A stretch of 64,000 bases of DNA from Anseranas semipalmata (Eukaryota; Chordata; Aves; Anseriformes; Anseranatidae): NCBI GenBank assembly GCA_013399115.1, contig VXAA01001883.1, positions 62,001-126,000 of the forward strand. The letters run 5' to 3'. This document shows positions 13,401 through 26,089 of the stretch, in pieces. Below the pieces are notes generated by a model. That model saw nothing but the letters and a program-made list of their open reading frames with translations. It made no database searches and was not told the DNA's origin. Position 1 is the first letter of the stretch, and the number at the start of each line of letters is the position of its first letter. The position numbers and the translations under genes are program-made.

Positions 13401-13930
13401 ATTTGAGTAAGCAAATAACAATACCTGTCAGTAGAGCCAAGACACATTTGAAACATTTCACATAGATGCATTATGCTAAGATGGCACTTTTGTAACAGGA
13501 TGCATTTGATTTTGTGGCACTAATAAAACTTTTCTAGCGCTTAAATTCTGGTACCCAAATGCAATAAAACTATTTGCAAGTAAAACTTGTTTTCCTGACA
13601 TCACTGGCAGGTTGCAGAAATAGCCGTGAACCTTTGCAGCAGGAAACATCCTGCTCCACCAAGGATCCTGTATGCTTTCCAATGCTTTCAGTACAATCAG
13701 TAAGCTTAAATCTGAGAGTGTTCAAAGAAACAGTCAAACAAAATGAAAGACATCATCTGACCAACCTGCTTCCACTGAAACTTTTAAAGTTAGTTTTATT
13801 TTAAAAATAATAGACTGGCTCACTGTGAATACAAGGTTAATGGTATCTCTCTGAGGTCTGCTGCACTTCATGAGCAGTTGATGCTGTACTCCCATTATTT
13901 ATGATTTCACCCAAGCCGTCTTAATAAATT

Positions 13931-14145
13931 ACACGCTGGGGCTCCCTGCAGGGAGGAATCCAGTAGCCTCTGGACAATTCCTGTTGCTGTGGCTGGGCCC
14001 CGGACCCACTGGGGACCCACACCCACGGTGTCCATCCTCAAGGTGCACGAAGCTGACGCAGCCCCAGGGTCCCGCTCCCATGGGGTGCATGGAGCACTGG
14101 GACCAGGGACCTGCCGACCCGCACGGACAGGACTGTGCCATGTAG
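13931..14145. other. GC-rich patch
   Basis: About 215 bp of GC-rich sequence with roughly nine CpG, set in AT-rich intron. It has Pro/Gly/His-rich open frames on both strands and small internal repeats of GGACCCAC. No signal identifies a function. Confidence 0.35.
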
Positions 14146-15089
14146 CAGGGAGACTTTCCTTAATACCGTGACTTAGGAGGGTATTTCAAACTGTTAAAAA
14201 TGCCAAGTGCTTCAGCCGAATATACAATTATTTTCAGCATTTTGCAAAGCTGGAATGGACCAACTAACCACCAAAAATCTCATCAAGTGCTTAAAGGTCA
14301 GTAAACCTGACAATAAAAGTTGGCTTAATAAGTGCTGAATTTTCACTGAGACACATTTGTCAGAAGCCATAAAAGACAAAGACCTGCAACTCACAACACC
14401 CGCAGAAAACCACCTCAGGTAATAGCCGTATCTATTTCAGTGACATCTGGGGTCAGGCTTATTTTCTCACATTTCTATTATTTAAGTGTGAGCCTCATCA
14501 TGAAGAATCAATCTTTATTTTAAGATCATAGAAGCATTTTCTATTTGTCAAATGTTGTAGGAGCCCCGCTGATCAATTGCAATAAAGCAATCAACTCCTG
14601 ACATGCCTTCAGCACTGCGGCAATGCCAGGAATCAACAAAGGCAGGCGGCACGAACCGCTAGGCAGCAAAGTGAATGCAATAAACTATCATTTTCCTGAA
14701 TACCTTCTCAAAATCAAAATGTAACGTACACATTTCAGGTTCAGCACCTCTGAGGGTTCCTACAACAAATCATCGAACCACAAAGGTGAGGACAGACGTT
14801 TGTCTGGCCCCATGCTTCCCTGGCTGCACCCCACCAATGCTGATGACCAGTTTTCTCCTTGCCCTACAGCCATGGTGTGGTTCCACGCAGCAGCACTGGT
14901 AGGACAGAAGGAAGGATCCAATGGGCTTTGTTTCCTTCCTTTTTAAGGAAGCAGATTTTCAGAAGGAAGATGCTGATTTGTTGAGACCAAAGCTTTTCAC
15001 AGAAACACAGTGGCTTTGACTGAATATTTCATGAAAGATATTTCCCAGGGTCAAGTCCTAACTTCCAGCCGAACTCTGAGATCAATTTG

Positions 15090-15150
15090 AGGAGAGCTGA
15101 AACCAGAGACTTCTGTGTCCCATGAGGGCTCTCTAACCACTGAACCAATC
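15090..15150 (-). repeat. tRNA-like SINE head (candidate)
   Basis: On the minus strand TGGTTCAGTGG (15137-15147) fits the Pol III box A pattern TRGYNNARNNG exactly and continues as TTAGAGAGCCCTCATGGGA. GGTTTCAGCTC (15094-15104) is a degraded box B starting 32 bases later, a tRNA-like spacing. The order and wording resemble the heads of old amniote tRNA-derived SINEs of the MIR/CORE-SINE type. It does not fold into a clear tRNA cloverleaf, so it is not called as a tRNA. The length of the SINE body below 15090 cannot be set by eye. Confidence 0.4.
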
Positions 15151-18100
15151 TCTTCCCCTAGTTTGAACAAAACCAGAATAGCTGCAAAAGGAGAGATCAT
15201 GAGAAACAGGCCCAGGAAGCAGGAGTAACACCAGGGACACCACTCAACAAACGGGAGCCCTAGGTGTATTTGCACCTGATTTATGCATAGCAGGGAGTCG
15301 AATCTGTGCCCCTTCCATCTGTTTTTCTTCTTCCTAAGTAGTAACTTTTCATTTCACTTCCCCCTAAGTTTTGAAAGACCTTTTGTTATCCAAACTGGGT
15401 TGGAGGGGATGGTGGGGCTCCAAAATCACTGGAAAATGGGTTGTGGTTACTTTCCGACTCTGGCCCTGATGAAGGCCTCTTGTGAACTGGGCAGGAAACT
15501 GTAAACTGGAACTGCTTATGACTCCACTTTCCAAATTTACAAAGCATCGTCACAGCCTTGCCACAGAAACAGCAGGTGTCTTAGCACGCAATGAATAATG
15601 CAATACCTTGAAATAATGCAGTAAACCTCAGTCTTGGGCTTGCTTTCTATCCAAGCAGTCACAGGTTTAAGATGACAGAAGAAAATCAGTATTTGTATCT
15701 TAGCCTGGCCATACACCAGCGCTGTAGACATTTTTAATAGTGATTTTTAACATTTTGAGCAGAAGACTTTATTTAAATGTAATACCAAGTGAACAGGCAG
15801 AGCGCACAGAATTGTGATTCACAAGGGTGCTCAGCCTAGCAATTTATCTGCATGACCTTTCTGACCATGGAGATAATAGATGCTTGCTTAGGAAAAGTGT
15901 TTGTTTTAGATCATGTTGTCCATAGTCATTTACACCACATTGATGTTATAGTACCTGAATTATTTATATAAAACACTGACCTGCTATAATTGCAATCTTT
16001 ACACTTAATATCAGTTCAGTGCTTTGCACATACCTACTGAATATCAAAATCCTAAAAATACTGATTTCTACGTCAGTTGTAATGCTTTGTGTTAGCTATT
16101 TCATTTTTAATATTTAATAGACTGAAAATGACAGCCCTGCTTAGCAAGACAGTCCATATTAACAAGAAATGCCAGAAATTCTCTCTACAGTCCCTGTCTT
16201 GCACTGAGGTCTTCTGGCACAGAAGCTGTACCTGTAAAAAATGTAGATTATTATGTAATATTGGAGACTTAATTTTATACCAGTTTCTTATGGAAGCAAT
16301 AAACAAACTTGATGTAGATTAATTATCAAAAATGAGTCATAAAATCGGTGTTCTAAATGTGACAGTTTTTAAAGGAAAAGTCTGAGTAACAGTCTAAAAA
16401 TAATTTTAAAAAATTGCAACAGCCCAAGTATTTTTGCCTATGATCCAGCAAATCCTTGTAACTAATATTCTTCAAAGAGCAAACAAAACATGCAGTTGAG
16501 TGTTTCAAAGAAGTAAAACATTAGTCTTACAAAACTATTTTTTCTAATATTCAGGTGCGTTGTTGACTTATTTGCTGACAGCTACTGCATTGTACTGCTT
16601 AGCACATAAGAAACCCAAGCAGCACATTTCTGCAAATCTCTTGAATGTATTTCATATCAACTAAATAATTTCAAGAAAAAGACATGAAATTCTACTGAAT
16701 AATTCAATAAAAATCATACCAAGTACCCAATCTTCTGATTCTATTAGATTCTATCATTCTGTGGGGTTGTTACATTAGATTTATACCAAAATTATTGGCA
16801 GAAGCAGAAATAACTCTTTAAACACTTCTACTCCTCCACCAAAAGTAAAGTTGCTTTTTCCCTACGTTCAGGACTTCCTACGACTATCCAACAGAGGGCT
16901 CCCAGCAGCTGTTAAAAAGCTTAATTGAGAGTCAAATACATGAACTCTTAACATATACATGCAAATCAGCATGCTGTCATTTTAACAACTTATTCTGTAT
17001 GCACTATAGGCACGCCTACACGCAAATTAGAGATTTGTAAAAGCACACAGTAAAACCACCCAGGAAGTTCCTTGTAATAATTTGTATTCTACTGAAATAA
17101 GTTAGCACAGCTTTTTTAACTGTGGAAAATGAGCATATTTTTAAATCGTCTTCATACAAATGCAATTACATTTTCTTACAACTTCCTTACCCCCGCTTGA
17201 GAAAAATACTAATAAAATCGGGCGGAGCAAAGTTTGACTGCCACCGGCATATCAGCCAGGGCAAGAGGCAGGGGCAGAGACTGCAGCCTGGGCAGGTGCT
17301 TGTGCACTCAGAGAAAGGGCTCCTGCAAGGGGAAACTGGGAAGGGAACAAAACTTATGACAGTTTCTAAGAGCTGGGTCCTGAACTACCTGGGACTTTGG
17401 CAGCCACTCAGACAGAACTAGACCAAGGCACGGGTAGCGCAGCCCAGGAGGGGAGGCCGGCCAGTGAGCGGGAGGCTCATCTTGCACCCCAGTGAGCACA
17501 ACCAAGCTAACCATGTCATCCCGTTCTTCTACTAGGAAAGAGTGGGTTAGGTCAAGCTGATCTGAGCACCTGTTTGCTAAAAGCCAATCTGCACCTGACA
17601 AACTTCATCTAATCAAGACATGAAGCTGGACCATTTCAGGAAGAGGGTATTTCAAACTAGGTTAATCCTTGTTCTCTTTGCTGAGATGGCTATGATGTGG
17701 GGTTGCTGCTTGCAAGAGGTTCTATTTATATCCTTCAACCCTGAGTCCTCCCAATAATACTACTTCCTTCACCATTTAAATGCCTTAATTTTAAGTACGG
17801 GACATCATAATACATTGTGGCATATCTTCTCTCAGAAACATAAACTGTGATTTCCTGTAGGCTACAGGTGGTCTTTTTTTGAAAATTTAATCAAATGCCA
17901 CAGTCAATACAGAACCAGGTTGGTGTGCCCTACCTGATCAAAAGAAACCTCATAGGATATTATCTACCCAAACACAATGTGTTCACAAGTCAAAGCTATT
18001 GTACTGCAATAAATTAACATTACTATTTGATTGGTTTAGTAAACTATTCACCACAGATGAAGATAATACATAAACTATTGCACAAGAAGCTTTTAAAGAA

Positions 18101-18649
18101 TTTTTTACAGTATTAAAAAGAAAATACATATCTGGAATTAAATGCATTCTGCAGTCCCTGCAGATGTACCAAGAATATCAGCTAACAAGACTTTTTATTT
18201 TTTTACTTTACTTTTGAGAACCAATTTGTTTTCCGTAACAGCTTTTGAGCCTATGATAATACTCATTTGCTTTCCTCCACATCTTTACATCCAGCTGTGA
18301 AAATACCTACCTGCACTCTTTTTGCACATGCTACGAAAGTAATCTAATACATATCTTCCACTAAATATCTGTGATTAACTCCTCCAGAACTAGTTCTGTC
18401 CTTTTACAAATGCAGGCTTTTTGATCAAAGTCCTCAGAGGCGAAGTACAAAAGCTATATTCTGCTATGTTACACACCACCCAATTAGGTTTGTCTTTAAA
18501 TTTATAGTAACGTCTTTGGTGATTTTATTCACACTGCTTTTATCTGCAGTGATACTACAAAGCATGTGGAATGTAATACAAGTGGAGAGAAATGTATGGT
18601 ATTTGCAATCGTATTATTGCAATGCTAAATTCTAAGGAAAAATGGTTGG

Positions 18650-18684
18650 TTTTTTTTTTTTTTTTTTTTGTTTTTTTTTTTTTT
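18650..18684 (+). repeat. Long T-rich run
   Basis: Twenty T after GG, one G at 18670, then fourteen T. On the minus strand this would read as a poly-A run, so an old retroposed tail is possible, but I recognise no retro-element body in the adjoining sequence. Confidence 0.85.
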
Positions 18685-19229
18685 GGCACAATACAGGACT
18701 ATAAGCACCCTGACCTAAACCAGAGCTGAGGTGAGCTTGATCTCCTCACCTGTTCAAAAAAAACACTTTCAGGCTGGGGTATCTGGGTGCACAAAGGCAT
18801 TTGGAAGATCTAATCTATATTATAATTTTATGCCATTTTTTAAAAGTAGCAAACACCCTCTCAATCCCCACCATCAGAACTGAGGTTTGGATCTGAATTT
18901 CAAAAGCAAACTTAGATTCTGATTTTTGCAACTGCCCTTATTTAAAATACAGCCACTTCTTGAACTAAATTCTAAAGTGTCTTTGGAATGTAAGAGTTTG
19001 AAAGCAATATCCCTTTCCCCTTCAACTGGAGATGAAGGTATACATGACCTTTGGAAGAAACCAGAATAGCCTAGCATGCAAAATTACATGCTGTTTTAAA
19101 GATTTAGACTTTTTATCTTTATGCAGCCATTATTTTACTAATTAAGTCCAAGAGTACATACAATGTATATATTGAAATACAGTGAGTAGTGTAACAAAAA
19201 TAACAGACAAACTCTAATCCTTTACTTAC

Positions 19230-19307
19230 CATAAGTCTCCATCTTCAATAGTCTTATCATTTGGGGCTCCAGCATGCCCATAGTGTAGAACAGACGAGTT
19301 CTCCCCA
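19230..19307 (-). CDS. PEPD: PEPD internal exon with substrate-site His255
   Basis: Third prolidase exon, 78 nt. A leading T completes the Ser codon; 25 full codons follow, beginning [17 protein letters not shown] and ending G-D-L, then TG of a split Cys codon. The first His of L-H-Y-G-H aligns with human His255, a residue known to contact substrate in the active site. The acceptor is preceded by a pyrimidine-rich tract (TTTTCTTTTTACCTATCAG), and the donor is ATG followed by GTAAGTA, close to consensus. The exon is intact and the reading frame carries through both junctions. Differences from the human protein as I recall it (I-E-D-G-D-L for I-Q-N-G-D-M, Lys for Arg265) lie outside the active site. 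Confidence 0.96.
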
Positions 19308-22300
19308 CTGATAGGTAAAAAGAAAATTCAGCACAATCAGTGGAAGAAGAAACATTAAAATACACAACATGAGAAGGAACGTTGTAAATGTGACATTGTA
19401 AACATGTAAACATCAGTGCCTTGTTATATTAAGCATGAAAGTTTGCAGTCTGAAAACCGCCATACAATCTGCAAAGGCATGGCCTACAACAGCATGTTCT
19501 GCATCTCACCCAGCAGAAATAGGTACAGAATGGGCATTTTGCTATTCTGGCTGCAAGATGTGACCTTTCTGCAGAAGGAACTCGGCACAGTTCATATAAA
19601 TATTTCCCACATCCATGAAAGTGTCAAGGAAGCAATTATGTAAGTGTAATTTTTCAACCTGTACCCATTTATTTCACTCTGGATTTTATTTTTAAATTAT
19701 TGATACATTCCCCTATTTAAAGTTAAATATTCTGAGGCATAAAAGACCGATTTCCTCTGGAGTAAAATCTGAAATGTTTGAAATGCTTTAGGAGTTATTG
19801 GGGCTGGAAAAAATCAGCTGTCCAAGTAAACAGTTCCAGTTCACCTCTGGCATGGCTACGCATGATCTCTGTTGGAATGAATTCACTGCACACTGCTAGG
19901 GGAACATTTGTGATGTATAATGTCAGCAGTAATATCTGGCACAAACACCATCACTTTATTTTTATCTCTTATTAAAATCACCTTATAAAGACAAGATTTT
20001 TATTCCTGGAAACCTTTTAGACTAAACTGCTGATTCACAGGAATAAAACATCTCCAGAGAAGGATGGACCTTTATTCTGCACTTCTAAAGCTCCGTGATC
20101 CATTCAGTGACCTATATTTGGTCCTGGCATCCCTCTCCTGTCTACTATTATTCCTCCAGGTCTTGCAAATGTCAGTTAAAAGACTGGTAAAGATCTCAAG
20201 CTCTACCTATTTTCCTTTTACTATTCTCCTCAGACAGATGCTCGCTCTCTTCAAGAAGCTAGAAGAATTATATCCTATCCTATCCAAAAACACATGCATT
20301 GGAACAGGGTTACTGTGGCATCTCTCTGACCCCTCAAGCTGACTTGCCAGTCTGTCTCACTTTCTATCAAAACCATATTGGTCATCCCGCTCAAATTTAA
20401 TTCTTTCAGTTGTGATGGTAGAACTTTCTATCTTAGGTGAAAAGAATCAGAGGTTCAATTTCAGCAAATCTTTTGTTGTACCTGATGTAAATGTCCCATC
20501 TGACACATCTCGTATTAGACTTCTGATATGTGCAACTACAAAATCAGTAAATATGCACTGTATCCAAAAAGAGCTTACCTTCAAGACACATTCACAGTAC
20601 TTGTGATCATTTAGATATATAATTGATCATTTATTCATTCAAATATGACAATTCCATAAGCAAGGATTATGGAGAAGAAAGCAGACGCCTTCTTAAATTT
20701 CTGAAGGCTCTCAATCCAAAAGGCTGGATCATGTCAATATTGTCAAAGCAATAACATTTTATCGTTATTTTTTAGCATGTAGGAATCAATACGTACTAAG
20801 ACAGTGAGGGACAACGTTTCAGAATCATAGGAATGATTTTTTGATAGAAAATTTATTTCTTATAATTATATAACACCAAAGGGAAAAATTAAAGTTGTTA
20901 AATTAAGAGTTAAAAAAAAAATATCCACAGAATTAAGGCTGTAACAGATTTGCTTCATAATGTTGGTGCAATGGCTTAAGTACATTTTTACAACTGGCTA
21001 CTAGCTGGCTGCTTTTTACTTCCTCGCTGCCTGACCTAAGAACCTGCTCTGTTGTGCCGATAACTAGAAACAGCCCCGTAAAACCTGCATACGAGATGAA
21101 GACACAAGTGAACCTCCTTCTGAGATTTCCTGTCTGCTGGGCATTTGTGGAACAGCTCCTTTTGGCCACAATTCCAGCTTGCCATGCCAGGACACTTTCA
21201 AACTTAGTTTGCTCTGCATGAAAAAAGAATTATAATTGGACAACAGAGTGCAATCCAAGGAAAGGCCTTCTGTGTCAGGCAACATGTATGGCAGCAACTG
21301 TGTTTCCAGACTTAGCCTTCTGTTTTCACAGGCACTTGACAGCAGCAGAGACAGCTCCTACCTCTGCTTTAGTCTATCAGCACTGACAAGAGGATGCAGC
21401 ATCATGTGCTGCCTGAAGAACTGCTTCCCAGGTGGAGAGCAGCACCTCTTGGGGGGCAGCACTTGGAAGCAACTGGAATGACCTTGATGCTAATGCATAA
21501 CACTGTTTGTGAATCCACATGCTTGGTTTTTAAGGAAAAACACAAAAATAAAACAACCCCGCAAGTGGCATCCACACACACATTCCACAGCAATTTGTCA
21601 GCATTTTAGCTGCAGATACTATTCCTTATCTCTTTCTAAAAACAGGGATAAAGCAATAAAAGCAGATAGCATATGCATGTATTTATGATCAACTTAAAAA
21701 AAAAAATTATCATGAAGCTTAAGGGCATGACTTCATGCTAACATATTTGCAGATAACTTGTTTACTTATCATATGCTGGCACTCTTAGTGTTATATATCA
21801 TACCAGCTGCATAAACAAGTCATATATTCAAATATGAGCACTGCACAAATGTTTTCAACAATAGGCATTCCAAATACAAAGATAAGGGATTTCCTTTGCA
21901 CAGTTTAATGTAAAGGTTTTAGTTTACAAAATATTTCTGTAAGGTTTGGCACCAACTGTTACAGAAGATGCATGAAAATCTGTTTTTCACCGCTGTTACT
22001 TAAGCATTAAGCAGCACAATCTTTCTTGGCATTGGAAACTCCCTATCTTTCACGCAAATCTTGGCTCTGTAGCATAAATGGGATTGTACCATAGAGAGAA
22101 GCAGCTGGTGTGGAAGACCAGATACCCACACCATATGCATTTCACTGTTTTTGTCTGTTTGAAGCAATCGGGGTGAGAGATCTGTTTACTTCAGCCCGGC
22201 TCCAGGCAGGTCCCACCGACTGAACACCCATTAGCAACTGAGGCACAGCAGACCTGCTCCTGAAAGCTCTCCCAGTTGTTTTTCCCCCAGAAGAAACCCA

Positions 22301-25300
22301 GAGCGTGCACTCCAGGACTGGTCCCCGTCTCAAACCAGAGCCCCGCAGGAGGGGATGAGTGGGAGCTCTTGCCTCAGAAACGCACGGCTGACCTGAATTA
22401 CACCACCGGTGTGGACACCCCCCGGCTTGTTCCTGCCGAGAGGTGCAGGTTGGATCTCCCTCATGTGCAGCACCTTTACCACTGCCCTGGGATGAAGGCA
22501 GGAACGATACTTTAGGAGCAATGCTACAGAAACTTCACTGCAGTGATGTGTACCCACAAGGTAAACGTTACAGCTAACCAGGAATTGCTCATAATGATTC
22601 CATCAGACTTCCAAGGTGGCTTCAAAACAATTTAAACAAAACCCTCAGCCACTGGCAAAGCAAACAAGCCTTCCTGTAGAAGCAATTTTTTTTTTTTTTT
22701 TTTTAAACCAAGGAGCAACAGTTGAAAGGTCTCACGTTAGAGTGCCAAAGCTGGGGTTTCAAATGAAGTGCTGTGGGGAGGTGCTGACCACGGGTAGCTC
22801 TGCTGGCTTCCTGGAGGTCAGCACCTCTGAAAATCACCACACATGGGGATGTCAATGTCTGCCTTCAGGCAGCCAAACTGAAAATTCTCCAAGAGATTTT
22901 TGTGCATCTATTTTTATTCCTTTAATAATTTGCCTCTAACTGGTGCCAAAGACATGTTTGTTACAGAAAGAATTACGTGAAGCAGCAGAAAAGCTGCAAA
23001 TTAACACCACTGAGAATGCAAACAGGAGGAAGAGATTCAGATTACTAGGAAAGGAGAAACAGGCCCCAAAATACATTTTAAATCAGAAAACACTCTGAAA
23101 ACAAATGAGTAGAAGAAAGAGAAAGAAGAGGAATGTCAGCAATATTTTAAGAACAGGATTAAGCTGAGTATCAAACATAAGAAAAACTGCAGCTATTAGC
23201 TCTACATTAAGGTCTAAAGAAAAACCAACAGACCATGAACTAAATCAGCAAACTATTTCCATGAGGTTTTAAATAATAGAGTCAATCCAGTAGGAAGCAT
23301 TAACAGCCTTCTCTCCACTTTTTCATCTAAGACATTAAATTTTAAAACATTGTATTGAAAAGAAGGGAAAACAGATTCAATAAGTACCCTAACCTTACCC
23401 TAAAAGCTTTACTTATGACGATCCTCAGACAGAGAAAAATGTTTTATTGGGCTGTGTTATTCCTAAACACTAGTATCACCTGGTGAGAGCTGTAATCTGC
23501 CTAAAGACATCTATCAAGAAGATCTGAACCTACATCTAAGATAGCACAATACCAAATAGCAGCTGACCACAGCCTCCGTGGTGGTTGCAGAGATGCCAGT
23601 GCCTCCACCTCCACCCAACTCCAGTCAGAAGCTCTGTGCCTTGTCACCAGCGGGTGCCATCCATTACAGGCTCATCAGGATGCACCGTGCGTGTAACGCA
23701 ATCTTCATTTTCCTCTCTGTAAAAACGGCTACTTGGTACACTACAGCACTGCAATGAGTAGTTCATTAGCATTTGAACACTACTCTGAACTCAACACTTT
23801 GGCGATTAGTGATAAATATATCCAACTACATTTATCAGTACTACTGTTCTCACTTAATTGCACTTACGTGACATCTGTTTGCACTCAAACCGTTTATAAG
23901 TTGAAAATGTTCGAAAGCATTGCTAACTACAGGACTAACCCAGCTATGTGATGACCAATAACACTAACGTGTGTTATTATTCTCAACTGATTGGAGAGTG
24001 AAAAACATAGAAGTGAATACAGAAAGCATATTTGGTCACACCAAATACCCGGTTACCCTCTCCTGAAGAGTGCACACACTGGAGAGGGACAGCAACAAAT
24101 GCATGCACTCAAAGAGTGCCAAGTGATTTCTATCTGAAATAGAGTATTGATTACTCTTGTCTTCCGGCTTAGTGAGCATCTTTTTTTTAAAACCTGAATA
24201 GCAAACATTTTTTAATTAAAAGCATGACTCTCTTCTATGGAAATTATTATCAAGCCTGCAACGAAAAAGGACAGATCCTGTCAAAATATCACAGGTTTAA
24301 GTGCTGGGAAAACAACAGAACTCAGCATGAATAGAATAATACATAACTATTCAAAAACCCTAATTGCAAAAGCTATTTTTAATCTTAAATGTAGTTAAGT
24401 GTAGTATTTACAATGACATTTTCATGGTAATTAAAAACGCCTGTTACTTTTGCCATTATTATGTTAATTGAATTCATCAAATAGATCTACTTTCATTTTA
24501 TTAAGACCTAGCTTAAAATGGTTAATTTTGTTCACTCTTGCTTCATCACTCAGAATATCGCAATTTATTGACAAAGGCCTTTTTATTGTATAATTATTTT
24601 TTTTAAATCCAGTCTGTCTCCATTTTCAATAGTAGCAGTAGGATACAATGCCACCTCCCAGCTAAAACAGCGAGTCAGGATATTGTTAGGATCTTGCATT
24701 TCAAGGTCACAAGGAGTTTCTATAGGTTTAGCAAAGCCATCCCAGTTTCTAGCTTCTGCACCCAAATCAGATCCTGCAGCGCAGGTTCTGGTTTACTGTA
24801 AGTAAACGTGAAGCCTGTATGGCTGTGAAAAACCATACACAGAGACAACTTGATTTCACTGTCTCAGCCTGTAACAATACCACAGAGATGAAGTCTCACT
24901 GCAATGTGATGTTAATTCTCAAGTTATATGATGGTACTTAAAACAGGAAACTTTTCCAACAATTTAGATGCACAATTTGCCATAAAAGTGCTCATGGTCC
25001 CACTGCAATTTTGCATATAAATTAGAAACTTGCATTTACAAATAACTAATTGAGCAAACAGCAGAAAGAAGCAGAGATGCTAATTGTCCTCATCACCCCC
25101 CCCCGAGCAATATACAATTATTGTCATTAACTTAAAAATTATTTTTTACTTTAAACCTATGTGAATGCAAACAAATGCTTTTGAGTAGCAGTAGATCTAC
25201 AAGTGGAGCATATATATCAACATATATGCCTCATCTGTCATATATTTCTGATTAATCTGATTTAGTCAGTAGAATAAATCTCTGCACAAAGCACACAGCT

Positions 25301-25879
25301 GTCCTTCACATGTATCCTACACTATTCTCTTGAAATTCTTTGAATTAAAAATGTGCATTTCTACAATTGCAGGGAGAATTTTTATATTTTCTCAAATACA
25401 ATAGCTTCAACACCAGCTGTTCAGCAAGAAAAGAGAGCAAAAAATTTCCAAAATTCACTCCCGAAAATTAGTTTTAGCGCATCCTAACCTTTTTAAAGAA
25501 GTTTGAGAGTGGTATGAAATACTTAAGGTGTATTTCAAAGAAAGCATTTGTGAACAACAGAGAATAGTTCTAAAGCCCTTCTTCATAACACTGTTTAATA
25601 AAAAAGCCAATTGCAGCACAGATGTGAGCATAAATGCAATCTTGGCAGCAGCAGCAGTCATTGTGGAATCTCTTGAGTGTAGCAGAATCTGTAACTGAGT
25701 TATTTCTTTAAGACACAACACTTGCCACCTTTCCTTTGCTTTTCCAGAGGAAATGGTTCAAAATTCACTCTGGTGGCACTCACAAACACATCACGTGCCT
25801 AAAAGGAACAATTTTACAAATATCCTCTGGGAAACTGACAATAAACATTGCAACAGTTCAGTATAAACCATCGACTTAC
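19308..25879 (-). other. PEPD: PEPD intron, about 6.6 kb
   Basis: Intron between the second and third prolidase exons of the window; it splits a Ser codon after two bases. A T19 run lies at 22686-22704 and a C-rich run near 25097-25104. A moderately GC-rich stretch occurs around 22185-22460. No mobile element was recognised. A 60-codon open stretch at 24583-24765 on the minus strand looks protein-like but matches nothing I know. Confidence 0.85.
22686..22704 (+). repeat. T19 homopolymer run
   Basis: Nineteen consecutive T in an otherwise unremarkable intron stretch. No retro-element body is recognised next to it. Confidence 0.9.
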
Positions 25880-25948
25880 CTGCCGCAGATGCAAGTGTAG
25901 GAAGTATGGCGCATACCACCTCGAGTATAGCAATAGTGCTGGAAAAGG
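25880..25948 (-). CDS. PEPD: PEPD internal exon (residues about 224-246)
   Basis: Second prolidase exon in transcription order, 69 nt. Its first base completes the Ser codon left open by the previous exon. It then encodes [22 protein letters not shown] and ends with AG of a split Ser codon. The acceptor is TTTGCAG with a good pyrimidine tract (CTTTCTTTCTTTG), and the donor is CAG followed by GTAAGTC. The G-G-M-R-H-x-S-Y-T motif is typical of prolidase. Tyr231, the site of a known human prolidase-deficiency deletion, is present. Substitutions relative to my recollection of the human protein (Gln for Glu227, Thr for Ser232 and Ser239) are conservative. A CR1 fragment in the opposite orientation starts about 140 bp upstream of the acceptor. 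An overlapping long frame at 25791-26345 on the same strand is not the gene's reading frame. Confidence 0.96.
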
Positions 25949-26009
25949 CTGCAAAGAAAGAAAGACGGTAATTAATAATACATTCCAAACTACCACAAGA
26001 CAGGGAGGA

Positions 26010-26089
26010 AAGCAAGTCTTGCTTCAATACAGCTGTGTTGGTGCAGATCCCCAGCTCCCTGACATTCTCTGCCCGTTTCTGCTCAGGTT
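26010..26089 (+). repeat. 80-bp flanking direct repeat, left copy
   Basis: This copy abuts the 5' end of the CR1 fragment. It matches 26416-26495 at 79 of 80 positions; the single difference is G at 26075 against A at 26481. The sequence is unique-looking, not a simple repeat. At 80 bp it is much longer than the short or absent target-site duplications usual for CR1, so an assembly origin has to be considered. Confidence 0.95.

Larger units (their letters stand above)
2175..19229 (-). other. PEPD: PEPD intron, about 17 kb
   Basis: Intron between the His255 exon and the Asp276/Asp287 exon; it splits a Cys codon after two bases. Most is AT-rich sequence with no recognisable feature. Landmarks are a three-unit minisatellite (5485-5558), an imperfect inverted repeat (5621-5655), GC/CpG-rich patches (6415-6650, 7370-7500, 13931-14145), an A17 run (8717-8733), a GTTT repeat (10377-10408), a tRNA-like SINE head (about 15090-15150) and a 35-base T-rich run (18650-18684). 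I see no second gene with supporting evidence. Confidence 0.85.

Noticed and set aside
14755..14850. Antisense CR1-like tail (AAATCATCGAACCACAAAGG and following TCTGGCCCC)
   Set aside because: It loosely resembles the start of antisense CR1 tails but lacks the repeated ATTCTATGA-type octamers and drifts quickly. Too weak without a search.
16738..16776. ATTCTATTAG/ATTCTATCATTCTG resembling a CR1 3' octamer tail
   Set aside because: No CR1 3' UTR sequence precedes it. Short AT-rich repeats of this kind occur by chance.
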